In this document: in pieces, positions 46,870 through 57,592 of the stretch
How positions within the stretch are numbered: position 1 is the stretch's first letter
Layout of the letters: each line of letters starts with the position of its first letter
DNA from: Musa acuminata AAA Group
Taxonomy: Eukaryota; Streptophyta; Magnoliopsida; Zingiberales; Musaceae
DNA: 64,000 nt
Assembly: GCF_036884655.1 (NCBI RefSeq)
Contig: NC_088342.1
Location: forward strand, 13,327,001 to 13,391,000
Direction: 5' to 3'
Notes under the pieces: generated by a model
The model's database searches: none
Seen by the model: only the letters and a program-made list of their open reading frames with translations
Told to the model about the DNA's origin: nothing
Position numbers and translations under genes: made by a program

Positions 46870-48655
46870 TTTCTGAAAATAAAGATGCAGCAGAAATGAA
46901 TAACATGCAGATTTTGCAAGAAATAAACTATCAAGATATGGACTTCTATCTTAATATGCTCCCACTATTTTACTAACGAGTCACGCGACACCCTCAGCAC
47001 GTGAAACGGAAGTCTCTAGCAGACTTCTAATGGGGATCAGGATCCAATCAGCGTCTTAGTGTAACCTCGAGGGACTCGACCAATCACACTAAGCCTAAAA
47101 GGTAGGCAACTCTTGCCGATCACAACTCCTTGTGATTCCTGTCCTGTTCGGTCTCTGAATCACCATGGCCTCGAGGGACTCGACCAACCATGATACTCGG
47201 TTAAGTCAACACCTTCGTTACAAGATGAGTCTGATTTGATGATATACCCTCGAGGGACTCGACCAAGTATACCATGCCCTTAGGTCACCGGTGACACTCT
47301 ATGTCGTAAGCAAGATAGCGAATCGCGATATAGGTGAGTCTCGAGGGACTCGACCAACTCAACCTACACCGGGAATCGGTTCCTACTTATAACGATGGAA
47401 TGCCATATGGGTCAATCTAATTGCCTCACATTTACCGACTTAATATTATCGAGAGATGTTTCTATGATTTGGTCTCCTAATATGACATGTCACACATATA
47501 CATATTTAATATATATCTACATCGCATGCAAATATATATACATATCTAGTATGTGTATAAGCAATCACACCAGATGATCATGGACCACAACCTAATATGA
47601 TTAGGCCCGAGCCAGTAGGCCTAATCACTCACATCAAGATCTATGTGTGCAACGGTGCATCTCCATGCCCTGTGATCGTCCATCTCGTCCTCGTCGGTTC
47701 CGTCGACATCTTGATGCATCTTCATGCATCACGATCGTCCGTCTCGTGGGTCCCGCTATCGCATCCACGCTCTCGCTGCGCCTCCTCATGTGATTACAAC
47801 TTAATCATAGGCACCCAGGCCCGACAATAAACGAGAAATATAATGGAGGCTCGCAGACCTCAATAATAATAATCACAAGTACACACATCATACGGTCCAT
47901 GATCATCCGTCCACACATCATACATCACATGTATAAATGATAATCATCATGTAGGACTACTAGATAATAAAAAATAATAATAATCAACTAAACTTTTTAA
48001 TTAATTAATATTTTTTGAAATCAGGGACATGTAGGGAATTTTTGAATTTATAGGGGTATTTTCATAATTTGGACAAAAGACAGAAATTGGAATTTCTCAA
48101 ATTCTGAGGGGCAAAACTGTCTTTTGCCCAAAAAACCCTAATGCCCTACTACCCTTTGCTGCTGTCGCCACTGCCGCCACCCTGCTGGCGGCGGCCTATG
48201 CGGCGAGGGGTGGGACGCTACCCTCGCCTGCGGGCGGCACGCCCGCTGGCGGCGCTACTGCTGTAGGTGGGCGCCCCCGCGGGCGTCGCCGCCTCCGCGG
48301 GCGATTCTGCCCGCGGGGCACCACCCGCAGGCGGTGTTGTCCCGCCGGGTGGCCGCCCCTGTGGGGGCGGGTTTCGCCCGCGGGAGCAGCGGCGGCAGGC
48401 GCCGCTGCCCTGCGGTGCCTCACCCCGCGGGCTGCCAGCTCCACCGGACGCAAGTGTGCTGCAAGAAGGCCACCGACCGGCTACTGCAAACGCAGCCCTT
48501 GTGCTGCCTACCTTCGGTTGCGCTGCACGCACGTAGATCGAGGGCAATAACTGTTGCTGTCCTTTCTCACTATTGAGTCAACGATTTTAACATCAAAAGT
48601 TTTTCCTAAACACAACACACGCAGTTCAAAACCAATCATTCGCACGAACAACCTG
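46870..48655 (-). other. Leader (5' UTR) of nested Copia
   Basis: About 1.8 kb between PBS and gag. It holds the four-copy 18-bp dyad array (47066-47357), an AT-rich stretch (47460-48110) and a GC-rich block (48140-48540) with many overlapping ORFs in all frames and no recognisable domain. No protein is called. Confidence 0.75.
47066..47357. repeat. Four copies of CTCGAGGGACTCGACCAA in the leader
   Basis: Exact 18-bp matches at 47066-47083, 47170-47187, 47249-47266 and 47340-47357 (spacings 104, 79 and 91). Each contains the inverted repeat TCGAG-GGA-CTCGA, which could form a 5-bp stem. The sequences between copies are not obviously similar. Confidence 0.93.
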
Positions 48656-48667
48656 GCTCTGATACCA
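48656..48667 (-). other. Primer-binding site, initiator Met tRNA
   Basis: A perfect TGGTATCAGAGC on the minus strand, one base inside the LTR. Confidence 0.93.
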
Positions 48668-48668
48668 C

Positions 48669-50162
48669 TATTGGGAAATCATGGGGGCGACATCACATGC
48701 GCAGCGGAAGAACAAGAAAACAAAATCCCCGATTCCCAAAGAGAAGTTCGTCGTCGTGCGAAGATTGGTGTGCAAAATCCGCGAAACTTAAAACTGCGCA
48801 TAGAGTAGGTTGTGTTACCTAGGGAGATCGTATATCCCTGTTTCCTTGCAGATCCTTAGGAGAGGGTGAAGAAGGTCAAGCGTCCTCCTCTCTAGCGGTG
48901 ATCCACATAGCAGGATTGCGACGACGCTCCTCAAAACTCCAGGCCTGCTCTGAGGTGGAGAGGAAGAGGAGAATAGGAAAGGCAAGCAAAAAGCTCTAGC
49001 CTATGAGGCTCTGAATCTCTCCTATTTATAGAGATCCCTTGTCAAACCCTAATGGGTCCTCCCCTAGTGGGTATTGGATCTGCATCCATTAAGACAAGGG
49101 CTCCGTCGGATATCTCATATCTGAACCTCTACTCATCGCAATGCCTACCATATGTGTTTGACCCTCTAGGCCCAATATCGAGCTGGCCGTGAGTCATACC
49201 TGTCGGAACTCCTTCTAACTCAGTGAATTATTATCTCTGTAATAATTCACTTGACTCATCGACTACGGAAGTACTAGGCCACTACGCCGTAGTCCCCAGA
49301 CGATACAGGGGAATCCAATCCATTGGACCTGTCTATCCTCAGTTACCGTGTACCTATAGTCCCTCATCCATCTAATATCCAAGAGACCGTATATCGAGCA
49401 TGGTGTTGTTAGACCCATACGGTTTCTACTCTAGTCTCGCTCTAATCGGATTCTCCCGGAGAACTCTTTCTCTCTCAACCCGAATGACCCTGGCCAGGGA
49501 TTTGTCTGAGCAAGAACACATGGGATATTTCTCTCATGACGCCGAGAGTGGATGATCCTCTATCGACACTCAATAGCCCTCGTAAGGTCGACTACCACTC
49601 CCAATGACCAGTTGTACTAGATCTGGGACAGCCAAACCTATAAGTCTGGTATCAAAGAGTGGAGCACTCATATAGGACATCCTTGGTGTCTCAAGTCTAA
49701 GGACCAGATACACCACTAGGACTACGGAATCGCTGTCTGACAATAAGGCATCATCAACCATCTAGTATTCCGTAAGCGGATCAATCAGTGAACTCATTCT
49801 CCAATGAGCACCTGTACTGTATCACTAGTGTCCCTACACGAGCAACTATGAGACTAGCTGCATCCATCATATGGACGGGTATACAGCACACCAGTCTATC
49901 CGGTTATCACGATGCCCCTCTCGAGTAACCTATGACCGGGATTATTTAGGATATGTGTTTAAAGGTGAATCGATCTCATTATCGTGATCTCATCACGATC
50001 CGATTCCCATTGCACAAATCCAAGGGCATCACAATATATATATGCACATATGCAATAGTTATAAAGTGATATACGCCAAAATATAATAAGCAAAAAGATT
50101 CTGTATCAAGTCACACGTGTCATCACTCATGTGATTGGCTTGCTGGGCACCTATGACTAGCA
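48669..50162 (-). mobile_element. 5' LTR of nested Tnt1/Tork-like Copia
   Basis: About 1494 bp on the minus strand, TGCTAGTCATAGG to GATTTCCCAATA. A minus-strand TATA box (TCTATAAATAGGAG) lies near 49020-49030. The start matches the + strand LTR at 63849. Confidence 0.9.
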
Positions 50163-50167
50163 ATTTC

Positions 50168-51189
50168 TTCTCCTTGTTTCTTCTTGTCATTTACTAAAGA
50201 GGAGAAAATAAATGATAAATGTTTGGTACCAACAATCATAAAGTGATAAATGCTTAAAGATTGATTTAATGTTTGGTATCATAAATGCTTAAGTATCATG
50301 CATAGGAGTAATGATGAAGGTTTTGAAAACAAATGTTAGTATCATGTTTGATGATTTTACATTTGAAATAATGCATAATGAGTTGAAGTAATGTTGGTTT
50401 TAAAAAATATTTATTCAAATGTATGAATCAACAATCTTTTTGTTAAATGAATCATGATTTTTCTTGTGAATTCTTGGAATTATAACTTGAGTTTTCTTTT
50501 TGAATCAAGATTGTTTCCTATCATGCTTTCTATTTATAAAAAGAAGAAACTTGTCAAAAATGATATATGATCTTTCGACATTCATTTTTGCATGATTTGG
50601 AAATTGATGTAAAGGGAAAAGAATTACAACATTGTATTCTTCCCTTCTATTTGACAATGACAAAGGGGGAGCAAAACTTACTAGAAAGCAAAATTGATAG
50701 CTTACACTTCTCAAAAGAGAAGCAAAGATTGCTAACTTGCATATTTCAAAAGTTATTTTCTTGAACATCTCAAATATTACTAGCTTACATCTTTTAAAAT
50801 GATGTAAAAATTTGCTAGATTGCATGTTCTAAAATGTTGTAAGATTCACTAGCTTATAGAACTTGCTATCTTGAACATCACCAAGAAATGCTATCTTACC
50901 TATCTCAAGAAGCAAAACATGTTAAACTTGCACAAATTTTTGATAGCTTGCATGATGATAAAACTGAAGACTATATTTATAATGCAATGATTTGAACTAT
51001 AATATATCCTAAACACTTGATAGTTGAACTTCTCTTTTTTGTTGATGACAAAGGAGGAGAAGTATGATGATGTTATGTATAAGTTTATGATAATATATTG
51101 CTTAGATTTTTGAATCCAAGAGTTCTATCAATATGGCATATTGATAGGAGGAGTTAAGGTTAACTCCGTCATCAATTTATTGTCATCAT
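50168..51189 (+). other. AT-rich tail of pol-less Copia, second part
   Basis: Non-coding AT-rich DNA resuming after the nested element. It contains the tail repeat array and a 'gttgatgacaaaggaggagaag' purine block near 51040. Confidence 0.7.
50690..50950. repeat. Degenerate tail repeat array
   Basis: About six diverged units containing TTGCTAnnTTGCATnTT or ACTAGCTTAnA, spaced about 40-60 bp. It is the inverted counterpart of the array at 540-765. Confidence 0.65.
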
Positions 51190-51204
51190 AAAAAAGGGGA
51201 AGAA
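51190..51204 (+). other. Polypurine tract of pol-less Copia
   Basis: AAAAAAGGGGAAGAA lies directly before the 3' LTR start TGTTCAATC. Confidence 0.9.
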
Positions 51205-52817
51205 TGTTCAATCTCGGATTTTGATGATGAAACTAATTAATAGTGTTTAATAATTTAATTTACGTTTTGAGTGACGCAGGATGCTTCAATCAGGAAGAGA
51301 CAATTAAAGCAGGAAAAATCATGTTGTGTCAGAGAAAAATATGTCAGAAGATTGGACATCGCACCGGAGGATCGGTCGACGTATCGACAGAAGGCTTCGG
51401 GCCATGGTTTCGGGCATCGAGCCAAGAAGAATGAATATTGCACTAAGGATATCAGAGTTGCGGAGGTCAACTGGCCGATTGGGCAATAGGCCGCAGGAGG
51501 GGACGATATGCCAAAGAATCGGACGAAGCGTCAATGGACCAATGACATGCCGGATAAAATGATTCATGCTTAGTAATAATTGTCTAGATCGAAGTGTGTT
51601 TTATGTGTGCAGGATTAACTATGATAGCAAGGCATAAAGCAAAATGAAGTCCCGGAGTCAAGAACGAGATTTTGTTGGGAGTTCGAGAGTTCATCGGAAG
51701 TCCGAATGTTCATCGGAAGTTCTATCCGAATTAACCGAGAAGTCCAGGAGCTTGCCAAAGAAGCTTGTCGAAACTCGCCAAGAAGATTGTCTTGAAGTCC
51801 AGGAGCTTGCTAGGATTCCGCTGGAACATTGTCGAGAGATCATCGGAAGTTCGCTGGAAGATCACCGAAAGCTCGCCGGAAGAAACCTAGACTCATCGGA
51901 CTTATTTATCTTAGTGTATGCCTTAGAATTCATAGTTAGCACATAATTAAGATTAAAATTGGGCCAACCCAATTAGGAGCCAGTTGGGCCCATGTAAGGA
52001 CTGTGTTGGGCTAAGTGAAAAAGCCCAAATAGTGACCCAAGAGATGGCACCATCGTGGCATAGTCTCCGAGACTGTATCAGGCGGTGGTACTGCCCAGAC
52101 ATAGTCTCCAAGAGGATGTCAAGCGGTGGTACCACCAGTCTGGGCGGTGGTACTGCCAGTCTGGGCAGTGGTACCCCTTAGTGTCAGGTGTCAGGCGGTG
52201 GTACCGCCCAATGCAGTTTCAGTGTACACTTGCGGTGGTATCGCCCGTACCCAAGAAACCCGGAATGAGATATTTTTAGACTCTAAATTTGAATCAACTT
52301 GAGACCTATAAATACCCCTCTCATCCTTGGTTAAAAAGACACAAGCACATAGAGTTTTAAAGTGAGAAAATGTTGTTGCAATCACTTGAGAAATCCCCTC
52401 CTCTAGATCTAACTTTAGAATTCTATTTAGAGAGGAGTGAGTGCATGTAAAGGTGGTCTCTTAAACCTGTGAAAAGGAGAAGAGGGGTGTAAGAAGGAGG
52501 TTGATCTTCGCCTATTAAAGGAACATCGTTAGTGGATTGTCGGTGGCCTCGACGGAAGAGGAATCGGCGGAGTGTATGTAGGTCACAACGATCGAACCAC
52601 TGTAAACTCGGTTTACGTTTCTATTTATGCAATTTACCTTTACTGCAAACTTACTTGCTTTACATCCGCTATGCTCTTCCGTACGCTTTCAATTTTAAGT
52701 ATCTTTCTGAAATCGACTTTAATCGAACGAGAAGATTTTACGAAACCGACATTTTTACCGCTGCACTAATTCACCCCCTCCCCCCCCCTCCCTCTTAGTG
52801 GCAACTCGTTCCTAATA
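51205..52817 (+). mobile_element. 3' LTR of pol-less Copia
   Basis: TGTTCAATCTCGG to GTTCCTAATA (terminal CA changed to TA). The TATA box is at 52307-52314. Visibly diverged from the 5' LTR, so this is an old insertion. Confidence 0.9.
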
Positions 52818-52822
52818 GTAAT

Positions 52823-53676
52823 GTCCCAGATTCTTACATTCATAGCATATCACTTGATCTTTCTTAGGTTCAAATTTATTTTTAGTGTCATTTTTAAATT
52901 TATTCCTTTTTATGAATTTTTTGAACTTTCTTGTCAAGAGTTCCAAGTTATCATCATCATCACTTGAATTTTCTTTCAAGTGATCTTCTTGAGTTCTTAG
53001 TGTCATATCCTTTCTGTTCTTTGGAAGGTTGTTCTCAAGCTCTTCATGAGCATTACAAGTTATTTCATAGGTCATTAGTGACCCGATTAGTTCTTCAAGA
53101 GGAAAGTTATTTAACTCCTTGGCCTTTTGAATGACCGTTACTTTAGGGGCCCAACTCTTTGGAATGGATCTTAAAATTTTATTAACAAGTTCAAATTCTG
53201 AGAAACTTTTACTAAATCCTTTTAGGCCATTGACATCATCCATAAATCGGGTGTACATGTCTCCAATGGTCTCACTCGGTTTCATCCGAAACAACTCATA
53301 AGTGTGCACTAAAAGATTAATTTTCAACTCCTTCACTCTACTAGTGCCTTCATGAGTCACTTCGAGTGTATGCCAAATATCAAAAGTCATTTCACAAATA
53401 GATACACGATTGAACTTATTTTTATCTAAAGCACAAAACAAGACATTCATAGCCTTGGCGTTTAAAGCAAAAGTCTTCTTCTCCAACTCATTCCAATCGT
53501 TCATAGGAAGAGAAGACTTTTGAAACCCATTTTCTATAATATTTCATAATTCAAAATCCATTGAAATTAGGAAGATCCTCATTCTAGTCTTCCAATATGT
53601 GTAATATGTCCTATTGAACATAGACGGACGTGTAATTGAATGACCCTCTTGGTTGCTAGCAAATGCTATCTCTTTT
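52823..53676 (-). pseudogene. Outer Copia gag, N-terminal half
   Basis: Read from 53676: the start codon position is ATA, followed by AFASNQEGHSI. A TGA near 53548 replaces a Trp codon. Then MNDWNELEKKTFALNAKAMN (about 53504), LFCALDKNKFNRVS, THEGTSRVKELKINLLVHTY, MYTRFMDDVNGLKGF, ILRSIPKSW, ELIGSLMTYE, NLPKNRKDMTLRTQEDHLKE and the first half of the zinc knuckle CYECKNLGHY at 52823. It continues at 41243. Confidence 0.9.
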
Positions 53677-53705
53677 GAGTTTTAAACCAAATAAGAGTGA
53701 ATCGA

Positions 53706-53717
53706 GCTCTGATACCA
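53706..53717 (-). other. Primer-binding site of outer Copia
   Basis: A perfect TGGTATCAGAGC on the minus strand, two bases from the LTR end at 53720. Confidence 0.93.
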
Positions 53718-53719
53718 AT

Positions 53720-54548
53720 TGTTAGGATCAAGAGTGACACTAAGAGGGGGGGGTGAATTAGTGCAGCAGAAAACTTTCCTGATTAAACTCGATTCCAAAA
53801 AATATTTGTTTCGATTCAATCCGTTTCGGAGAGAAGTTGAATTTGAAAGCTTTCGTAAAAATGTAAAGAGAAGATTAAGGAGGTTTGTAGTAATGTAAAT
53901 TACACAAATGAAAAGCAAACCAGAATTTAGAGTGGTTCGGCCATTGTGACCTACTTACATCCGCTTTCGGATTCATCCTCTGTCGAGGTCACCGGCATCC
54001 ACTAAAGGCCTTCCTTCAATAGGCGAAGACCAACCACCTTTTATAGCTCTTTCTCCTTTTTCCGGGTTTAGAAGATAACACTTACAAGCCTCACTCCTCT
54101 TTCTTGGATGTTTACAAAGCTAAGAGAAGAAGGGGAGGACTCTTTCTCACTTTTACAACACTTAACACCCTAGAGATTCAAGAATATGTTAAACATCCTT
54201 TCATGCAGAAAATGGTGGAGTATTTGTAGGCCCCATTAGCTTCAAAATTGGAGCAAAAAAGTGTCATATCTCTGGATTTCGGGGTACTAGCGATACCACC
54301 ACCATTATTGGGCGGTACTATCGCTTGACACTTGACACTGGGCAGTACCACCACCTGATATAGCTCGGAGATTGAGCTTTAGCGGTACCACCGCTAGCAG
54401 CATTAACTGCCAACGGTACCACCACCCAGACCACCTGGGAGAATGTATCTACTTGAGGTTTCTTTCTTTTCAGGATTAACTGCTAATGGTACCACCGCCC
54501 AGACCACTTGGGAGAATATATCTACTTGAGATTTCTCTCTTTTTCACG
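53720..54548 (-). mobile_element. Outer Copia 5' LTR, truncated
   Basis: The + strand start is TGTTAGGATCAAGAGTGAC, collinear with 33377-33760 plus 35383-35790 until about 54440. A roughly 75-bp segment (ATTAACTGC...GGTACCACC...TCTACTTGAG) is then tandemly doubled (about 54400-54548) and the LTR's outer end is lost. Confidence 0.85.
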
Positions 54549-54607
54549 TTAATAATGGATAAACATACAAATCATTAATACGATATACCTCCCTTATTTG
54601 CCATGAT

Positions 54608-54745
54608 ATTACTAAAATCACATATCATAGTTACTAAGAGTTTAAATAAAATTCATTCTAAGCTTTAGATGTGAAGGTAATCCTTATGAACTAAAGACTT
54701 TGGTTTAAGACTAACATTAAATATATGATATGTGATTTTAGTAAT
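54608..54745. mobile_element. MITE-like element, copy 1
   Basis: 138 bp with perfect 21-bp terminal inverted repeats (ATTACTAAAATCACATATCAT at 54608-54628; its complement at 54725-54745) and no coding capacity. Confidence 0.8.
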
Positions 54746-54763
54746 ACTACGAATACATATCAT

Positions 54764-54901
54764 ATTACTAAAATCACATATCATAGTTACTAAGAGTTTA
54801 AATAAAATTCATTCTAAGCTTTAGATGTGAAGGTAATCCTTATAAACTAAAGGCTTTGGTTTAAGACTAACATTAAATATATGATATGTGATTTTAGTAA
54901 T
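54764..54901. mobile_element. MITE-like element, copy 2 (tandem)
   Basis: 138 bp, nearly identical to copy 1 (a few differences, for example near 54842 and 54852), with the same 21-bp inverted ends at 54764-54784 and 54881-54901. The whole unit repeats with a 156-bp period, so the pair arose by local duplication including 18 bp of flank. Confidence 0.85.
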
Positions 54902-54904
54902 ACT

Positions 54905-55545
54905 ACGAATACATATGAAGATATAATTAAGTTTAATGGATAAGAAGTTTCATTGAGTAAAAACTTTAGGTATCTTTGATTCATTATTTTATAAGATGAA
55001 AAAATAAATTAAGATATTATTTATAGAGTAAATATATTATGGTTAAAATGACGGAGGATGTTAAGAGTCTTGTATGATCATCAATTATCTTTAAGATTAA
55101 AAAAATTTATAAGACATTTACAATGCTTTATGAATATTAGGTAGTTAAAAAATAATATATATAAAAAAATTATATCACTGAGATGAAAATGTTAAGGTAG
55201 ATTTGTGGAGTCACTAGAAAAGATAATTTTTTTTTTTTAATTCGTGAGCAATTAAATATCGTATTGATAAAAGATAAAAAAAAAGAGAATCACTTAAGAT
55301 AATATAGCTATGTGCTTAAAAAAAATCTACATAAGGCATGAAATAATCACTATTAGTGGTATTAGGAGAGATAAAGAAAGACATAAAAAGATCTTAATAT
55401 AAACTATAAATAAATATTTAAATAATTTTAATTTAGTGAAACTTATACCTTTTATCCATCTCATGACGATAAAAAATTCATATATTCCACCTCAAGTAGT
55501 TAGGACTCTATAGGCTTGTTTTTGTTGTTGTTTTGTTTGTTGTAT
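54905..55545 (+). pseudogene. LINE (RTE-like) fossil: C-terminal end and 3' tail
   Basis: Broken translation shows the order typical of the C-terminal end of plant LINE ORFs: a FRYL-like segment (about 54960), an IxHRVxxxWLKWR-like segment (about 55025-55055), VLYDHQLSLRLKKF (about 55065-55105), then MRMLR/RKDKI-type remnants and an arginine-lysine tail (about 55370). The tail 'ggcttgtttttgttgttg' (55514 on) resembles the TTG-rich 3' end of plant RTE elements. Probably the missing end of 32090-33376. Confidence 0.5.
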
Positions 55546-56060
55546 TATTTTTCTTGGAGACTACAAACTATAAACGTTTTTTTAACATTTTACTAACAAG
55601 TTTCAAATATATGATATTTCTGATTCTCGTTGTGCTCCCATGACAAAGTATAAATTGTTCTTTATAATTATGTTTTAAAAATAATAAAATATTATGTATG
55701 AGCAGAATCTAAACTTTTCTTACCGAGATTTGAGGATCACAGTCATTTTTTACCTCAAAATTTATTTTATTTATTTATTTGTTTCCTTAGTTTGTGTCAG
55801 TTATGTTTCTTTCATTAATTTATATATTTATTGACTATGATTATCCATAGTCGTTATGATTATTATTGCGCCGAGATCAGCTGTTTGGTTATATATAGTG
55901 AAAGATCTTCTTTGCCTCCTTGCTTCTAAGATTCTTTTCTCTAGAAAAATTATTTTAAGATTTTTCATATGATTCTTTTTATTCTTCTCTTATGCTACTC
56001 TTGCTCGTAATACTGTATCAACCTCCCTACGAAATACCAAGATTATGAATGGGAAAGGGT
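55546..56060 (+). repeat. Dispersed AT-rich repeat, copy C
   Basis: Blocks TATTTATTGACTATGATTA (about 55827), GCTGTTTGGTTATATATAG (about 55879) and CTTTGCCTCC (about 55910) are shared with 8580-8610 or 31365-31410. No coding part. Confidence 0.45.
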
Positions 56061-57515
56061 TGAGTACCTTATCCATCATATTCCTCTTCTCTCTCTATGT
56101 TATGTATGATTTCATCAAGAAACTTGTCGATATAAGAATCAGAGAGACATGCAAAACTTGTTGACGCAACATTTAACGACAAGAGATATGCAATCAAGTC
56201 TCTCGTTTCGTTGATATCACGTCACTGAGAAATATGGCACATCGACAAGAAAAACTTATTGATGTAACCTTGAACGACAGTGACTCACATGTCTCACAGT
56301 TCCTATGAACCGAAAGCCATTGTGGGGGAGAGGTAAAGACGATGAGGTCCGTCATATTCGATTTAATGCTAGATAAAGTTGTCAAACAAACTTAATTGAG
56401 AGTGCTCCGTCTATGGAAAATTAGTTTTAATTTTGAATTGTAAAGTACAACCCTATAAAAAAAACTGAAGCTTTTAGAGTAATTCGAAACAAGATTGAAT
56501 ATATTAATTATATTTATAGGAATATTAAGAGAATAATTAAGGATGTTTTTGGAATGGATGAAGAAAAAGCTTACATAAGTAAAAAAAAATTTAGGGTGAA
56601 TTGCCAAAAAAAAAAAGTTATTTTTTTAAAAGGCTTTTCTAGGGAAGTGTCCCCATTTCTAGACTTCCAACTAACATCTATTTTTTTACCTAATACCTAA
56701 ACACCACTAGCCTCCTATCAAAATTTTCTCTTTTCCTTCTTTTTCCCATGGATAGGAGCATAGGTGAACTAATCATTTTTACACCGTATTATAATATTTT
56801 TCTAGTATTATTGTAAACACTGTAACCATAGTGTCAAACATTGTAAACATAGTGTTTTTACAAAATTTATATGAAAACACTAAGTTATAATGTTATTTTG
56901 ATATTGTTGAAAAGTATTATAATCGGACATGAAGTGATCCGCAAAAAAAAAAAGGAGAGAAAGGAAGAAAAATAAGGTATTTTAGGTGTTAGAAAACAAG
57001 ATGATACCGTGAAAAATTATGCAAGGGGAGACATTGCTTGGAAAAAAAATCTTAAAAAGTAGCTTTTTACGAGAATTTGTTCAAAATTTTGTGTATCTTA
57101 AATTTATTAGTCAACACAATGCGTATGATGCTTAAAGGTGAGGATAACATCTCATTTTGTATATTTACTAGGTTCATTTTATTTTAAAAGAATAATCGTA
57201 CAAAATAGTTTGATTTATTGATCAACTATTGAACGATAAAAAAATTAACATATACAAAACATTCATTCAGAATATTGAGCTGAAGGTAAATAATAGCTAA
57301 TAAAGATATATGCAAATTAATTTTTGATCGGTTATGTTCCTCGAGAGATGAAGAATTGTTTAAGGTAATATATTAATTTAGATAAGATAAATAGATACAT
57401 ATTATTAGTGTGATGAGAGATTAAAAAATCTAAATTTAGTATAAATAATAAGACTTAATATTTAAATAAATGTATTATTTTGTCTAGTGTAGGTCTCAAT
57501 TTTGTCCAGTTTACT
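56061..57515. other. AT-rich intergenic DNA, nothing recognised
   Basis: No conserved ORF and no LTR ends. A short run near 56800-56890 repeats 'acactgtaa' and 'catagtgtt' phrases. Confidence 0.6.
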
Positions 57516-57518
57516 GAT

Positions 57519-57592
57519 TATATATATGTGTATGTATATATATATATATACACATATATGTACATATATATATATATAAATATATATATATA
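57519..57592. repeat. TA/TG-rich palindromic simple repeat
   Basis: A TATATATGTGTATGTATATA...TACACATATATGTACATATA run that is partly self-complementary and could extrude as a cruciform. Confidence 0.85.

Larger units (their letters stand above)
44830..50162 (-). mobile_element. Tnt1/Tork-like Copia deletion derivative, nested
   Basis: Minus-strand order: 5' LTR (50162-48669), PBS (48667-48656), a 1.8-kb leader, gag (46869-46030), then directly the truncated 3' LTR. All of pol, the PPT and part of the 3' LTR are gone, as expected from one internal deletion. The LTR ends are TG...TA (minus). The gag is of a different type from the SIRE-like gags here. Confidence 0.85.
41249..52817 (+). mobile_element. 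Pol-less (non-autonomous) Copia element
   Basis: An 11,569-bp span (about 6.2 kb without the nested 44830-50162 insertion and its TSD). LTRs are at 41249-42817 and 51205-52817; there is an iMet PBS, a knuckle-less gag relic, a long AT-rich tail and a PPT. No protease, integrase, RT or RNase H sequence is present between gag and the 3' LTR. The same architecture appears at 530-4973. Both probably relied on enzymes of related full-length Copias such as 14485-22481, since LTR ends and PBS agree; that dependence is inference. Confidence 0.85.

Noticed and set aside
47066..47357. CRISPR-like array
   Set aside because: Only four 18-bp repeats with uneven 60-85 bp spacers in a plant retrotransposon leader; no cas genes and wrong biological setting.
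48196..48576. Proline/alanine/glycine-rich ORFs
   Set aside because: Open in several frames on both strands because of GC richness; they lie in the leader between PBS and gag.
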